Part shown: positions 6,246-8,312 of the stretch, piece by piece
Layout: each line of letters starts with the position of its first letter
Position numbering within the stretch: position 1 is the first letter of the stretch
Source of the DNA: Dorea sp.
GTDB lineage: Bacteria; Bacillota_A; Clostridia; Lachnospirales; Lachnospiraceae
Assembly: GCA_016295505.1 (NCBI GenBank)
Contig: JAEDLC010000080.1
Coordinates: 1 to 8,312, forward strand
Direction of reading: 5' to 3'
DNA length: 8,312 nt
Program-made: the position numbers and the translations under genes
Notes under the pieces: model-generated
Databases searched by the model: none
Seen by the model: the letters and a program-made list of their open reading frames with translations, nothing else
Told to the model about the DNA's origin: nothing

Positions 6246-6274
6246 ATGACAATGGCATGACCATATGATATACT
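6246..6274 (+). promoter_or_regulatory. Strong promoter of the alarmone synthetase gene
   Basis: ATGACA (6246-6251) is followed after 17 bases by TATACT (6269-6274), each 5 of 6 matches to consensus, and TGA directly before the -10 box makes it an extended -10 promoter. The start is predicted near 6281, giving a leader of about 45 bases. Repeats overlap both boxes and are described as findings. Confidence 0.75.
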
Positions 6275-6325
6275 ATATATAGTACTTGTTTAACTCTTCG
6301 GTAAGAGAGGAGAGAAAAACATTAT

Positions 6326-7036
6326 ATGGAAAATGCAATCAAAAATTATGAAGATGTGGACAGCTGGAAGACGATCATGTTTCTTTATAATTCAGCGATC
6401 AAGGAAGTGGGGACAAAGCTTGAGATACTGAATGATGAATTTCAGCATGTACATCAGTATAATCCGATTGAGCATATTAAAACACGTGTGAAAACACCGG
6501 AAAGCATCGTAAAGAAGCTTCGCAAATATGGTTATGAGATCTCAATCGAGAACATGGTAAAATATGTAAATGATATCGCAGGTGTCAGACTGATCTGTTC
6601 ATTTACATCCGATATTTATCGACTGGCGGAGATGATCGGAAACCAGAGTGATCTGAAGGTATTATCGATCAAAGATTACATTAAGAATCCGAAGGCAAGC
6701 GGATATAAGAGCTATCATATGCTCGTATCCGTTCCGATCTTTCTCTCGGACAGTGTGGTGGATACGAAAGTCGAGATTCAGATACGGACGATCGCAATGG
6801 ATTTCTGGGCGAGTCTGGAACATAAAATATATTATAAGTTTGAGGGGAATGCACCGGAATATATCAGCCGGGACTTGAAAGAATGTGCGGATATGGTTTC
6901 AACGCTGGATGAAAAGATGCTGTCATTGAATGAAGCAATCCGTGAATGTCTGGAACAACAAGAAGAGTTAAATGAAAGTGCAGAGAATAAAAAAGAAAAT
7001 CAGCAGGACGGTCAGGTTCTGCAGGGCCTGGATTAA
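6326..7036 (+). CDS. Small alarmone synthetase, (p)ppGpp synthase (RelP/YwaC-like)
   Basis: This enzyme makes (p)ppGpp from ATP and GTP or GDP, a cytoplasmic stress signal. The 236-residue protein has only the RelA/SpoT synthetase domain (about 45-175), without HD hydrolase, TGS or ACT domains, so it is a stand-alone synthetase. Visible motifs are NPIEHIKTRVKTPESIVKKL (46-65), NDIAGVRLIC (82-91) with the metal-binding aspartate at 83, the G-loop KASGYKSYH (123-131) with the base-stacking tyrosine at 127, and KVEIQIRTIAMDFWASLEHK (148-167) with the catalytic glutamate at 150. NPIEH and AMDFWASLEHKIYYK resemble RelP/YwaC more than RelQ, from memory. A helical, Gln/Glu/Asn-rich tail (about 200-236) extends past the domain. 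The only suitable start is ATG 6326; the GGAG at 6309-6312 lies an unusually long 13 bases away. Confidence 0.93.
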   Translation: MENAIKNYEDVDSWKTIMFLYNSAIKEVGTKLEILNDEFQHVHQYNPIEHIKTRVKTPESIVKKLRKYGYEISIENMVKYVNDIAGVRLICSFTSDIYRLAEMIGNQSDLKVLSIKDYIKNPKASGYKSYHMLVSVPIFLSDSVVDTKVEIQIRTIAMDFWASLEHKIYYKFEGNAPEYISRDLKECADMVSTLDEKMLSLNEAIRECLEQQEELNESAENKKENQQDGQVLQGLD

Positions 7037-7054
7037 TTTCCGGGTTTCTTTTTT
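7024..7054 (+). terminator. Intrinsic terminator overlapping the end of the alarmone synthetase gene
   Basis: CCTGG (7027-7031) pairs with CCGGG (7040-7044) through one U-G wobble, and the stem can lengthen outward by three G-U pairs. The run TTTCTTTTTT (7045-7054) follows. The left arm and the stop codon of the gene lie inside the structure. The stem is short but G+C rich and the T run is good. Confidence 0.6.
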
Positions 7055-7061
7055 GTATAAT
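7033..7061 (+). promoter_or_regulatory. Possible promoter of the YitT-family gene
   Basis: A perfect TATAAT (7056-7061) lies directly after the terminator T run. A weak -35 box, TTAATT (7033-7038), is placed 17 bases upstream. The start near 7068 would leave a leader of only about 15 bases that still keeps the ribosome binding site intact. Confidence 0.5.
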
Positions 7062-7082
7062 CTTATTTAAAGGAGAAGGAAA

Positions 7083-7970
7083 ATGTTGAGTAAACTGAGC
7101 GGAAAAAGAAAAGCAGGACTGGTACAGGCTGCATATGCGGTGGGAGGCAGTCTGTTGTTTGCGATGGGAGTGAATCTGATCATTACACCTCTTGGACTTT
7201 ACAATGGAGGATTCATGGGAGTATCCCAGCTGCTCCGTACATTTGTTGTAAGCTTTCTTCATGTTCCCATTCCTTCCGGTGTGGATCTGGCAGGTATCAT
7301 CTACTTTCTGATCAATGTTCCGCTGCTTTATATGGGACTTCGGATCATGGGAAAGACATTTGCAGTCAAAACACTGATTACGGTCGGGGTTCAGAGTCTG
7401 TTCCTTACGCTTGTTCCGGTACCGCCGGCTCCGGTGATCGAGGACTATCTGACTGCATGTATTGTGGGAGGTATCGTTGCGGGAACGGGAACGGGGTTGA
7501 TTCTGCGAGGCAGAAGTTCCAGCGGCGGACAGGATATTATCGGACTCTGCTGTTCGAAGCGGTATCCGAATGTCAGTGTCGGAAAGATCAACATTCTGAT
7601 GAATGTCTGTGTGTATGCCATCTGTCTGTTTATGTTTAATGTAGAGATCGTTATCTATTCGCTGATCTATACGACGGTTCTTGCGATGGCAATTGATCGT
7701 GTACATATCCAGAATATCAATACCAGTGTGATGATATTTACGAAAAAAACGGGCATCTCGAAAGCAATCATGGAACAGACAGGAAGAGGTGTTACCAATT
7801 GGGACGGAGAAGGGGCATATACAAATAAGACGTCTTACATTCTGTTTGTAATGATTTCCAAGTATGAGGTGAATCAGATCCGTCAGATCGTGCACAGCAT
7901 CGATCCGAATGCATTTATGATATTTACGGAAGGGTGTTCGGTAGACGGTAATTTTGAAAAGAGATTATAA
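7083..7970 (+). CDS. YitT family membrane protein (DUF161 plus DUF2179)
   Basis: This 295-residue protein has an N-terminal membrane part with about five or six helices (about 12-36, 66-86, 93-112, 122-142, 170-186 and 190-205), followed by a soluble C-terminal domain (about 209-287) of the DUF2179 type. Typical family features are NLIITPLGLYNGGFMGVSQLL (31-51), the loop LRGRSSSGGQDIIG (141-154), which resembles the LR.GGSTGGTDIIA loop of YitT proteins, and a C-terminal part containing GRGVTNWDGEGAYTN (234-248). The molecular role of the family is not established; it is a predicted integral membrane protein, possibly a transporter. AAAGGAG (7069-7075) lies 7 bases before ATG 7083. It appears to be a single-gene unit behind its own -10 box, and no clear terminator follows it. 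Confidence 0.92.
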   Translation: MLSKLSGKRKAGLVQAAYAVGGSLLFAMGVNLIITPLGLYNGGFMGVSQLLRTFVVSFLHVPIPSGVDLAGIIYFLINVPLLYMGLRIMGKTFAVKTLITVGVQSLFLTLVPVPPAPVIEDYLTACIVGGIVAGTGTGLILRGRSSSGGQDIIGLCCSKRYPNVSVGKINILMNVCVYAICLFMFNVEIVIYSLIYTTVLAMAIDRVHIQNINTSVMIFTKKTGISKAIMEQTGRGVTNWDGEGAYTNKTSYILFVMISKYEVNQIRQIVHSIDPNAFMIFTEGCSVDGNFEKRL

Positions 7971-8035
7971 GAAATATATCAGAAAGACTAATAGATAGTG
8001 TCTATAAAAATATACCTGTCATTAAAATTCTCTAT

Positions 8036-8064
8036 TTGATGAAGACTAATGAAATTACTATAAT
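8036..8064 (+). promoter_or_regulatory. Promoter of the PHP-domain gene
   Basis: TTGATG (8036-8041) is followed after exactly 17 bases by a perfect TATAAT (8059-8064). The start is predicted near 8071, giving a leader of about 54 bases before ATG 8125. This is one of the best promoter matches in the window. Confidence 0.75.
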
Positions 8065-8124
8065 GTAAGAAAGAATGTACAGATTATGTAGTCGAAACGC
8101 AAAAAAGAAAAGGAGCATGACAGG

Positions 8125-8312
8125 ATGTTTATTGATATGCATATGCATGAGATGACATATTCAAAAGACAGTTTTCTGCAGCTGGATGAGATCGTACAGA
8201 TTGCGAAGCAAAAAGGGCTTGGCGCGGTGTGTATTACGGATCATGACAGTATGGGGCTGAAAGAATATGCGGCAGAATACTCGCAGAAGACAGGGTTTCC
8301 TGTATTTGTGGG
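8125..8312 (+). CDS. PHP-domain metal-dependent phosphoesterase (5' part only)
   Basis: The first 62 residues are present and the gene runs off the right edge. They start MFIDMHMHE and continue to VCITDHDSMGL, the first two metal-binding motifs of the PHP fold (D/H.H.E at residues 4-9 and TDHD at 38-41). PHP proteins of this type hydrolyse phosphoester bonds in small molecules such as nucleoside bisphosphates or histidinol phosphate; the exact substrate cannot be judged from this fragment. AGGAG (8111-8115) lies 9 bases before ATG 8125. The nearer ATG at 8117 is in another frame and soon meets a stop. Confidence 0.88.
   Translation, partial: MFIDMHMHEMTYSKDSFLQLDEIVQIAKQKGLGAVCITDHDSMGLKEYAAEYSQKTGFPVFV

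Noticed and set aside
6864..7895. A 343-codon open frame on the minus strand opposite the alarmone synthetase and YitT-family genes
   Set aside because: Its translation is rich in His, Cys, Arg and Ser with no recognisable motif and no ribosome binding site, while the plus strand carries two well-supported genes. It is a reverse-frame shadow.
7971..8035. A terminator after the YitT-family gene
   Set aside because: Only a weak ATAGA/TCTAT stem (7991-7995 with 8001-8005) followed by TAAAAATA is visible, which is too weak and lacks a T run.
1..8312. Mobile elements, CRISPR arrays, prophage or a defence system
   Set aside because: I found no transposase, integrase, spaced direct repeats, target-site duplications or phage-like genes. 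Every large coding region fits a core or common accessory family.

Overview
The window looks like an ordinary chromosomal stretch from a low-to-mid GC Gram-positive anaerobe of the class Clostridia, most likely Lachnospiraceae. The evidence is strong AGGAG-type ribosome binding sites before almost every gene, a PfoR-type PTS membrane protein, a stand-alone small alarmone synthetase, a YitT membrane protein, and a MacB-like ABC cassette with no HlyD partner. The family assignment rests on my memory of protein families, not on a search.

Layout. Bases 2-127 are the 3' end of a gene, probably a family 2 glycosyltransferase. A strong hairpin (157-195) separates it from a minus-strand tRNA-Gly(CCC) (200-270), which has its own near-consensus promoter (279-307). 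A three-gene plus-strand operon follows: ABC ATPase (420-1133), a secreted and membrane-anchored Ig-like/CARDB-type protein (1137-2663), and a MacB/FtsX-type permease (2629-4023). The three genes are tightly packed, and the last start codon and its ribosome binding site lie inside the middle gene. The permease gene converges on a minus-strand 87-residue protein of unknown function (4036-4299), and a long hairpin sits exactly at the junction.

A divergent region of about 240 bases (4300-4543) holds the promoter of the small protein and a structured leader for the PfoR-type EIIC membrane protein (4544-5608). A CobO/BtuR-type corrinoid adenosyltransferase follows (5675-6199). Next is a small (p)ppGpp synthetase closest to RelP/YwaC (6326-7036), behind a very good promoter decorated with repeats and a 14-bp palindrome. 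Its terminator hairpin runs into the -10 box of a YitT-family membrane protein gene (7083-7970). The window ends inside a PHP-domain metallo-phosphoesterase gene (8125 onward), which has its own consensus promoter.

How the genes work together. Only the ABC operon is a clear functional unit: a MacB-type ATPase and permease coupled to an extracytoplasmic Ig-like protein in place of the usual adaptor. The remaining genes are mostly single-gene transcription units. The EIIC gene and the adenosyltransferase gene may be co-transcribed, because no clear terminator lies between them. I saw no mobile element, CRISPR array, phage gene or recognisable riboswitch. The least familiar items are the Ig-like partner protein, the orphan 87-residue protein, and several cis-acting structures in the intergenic regions.
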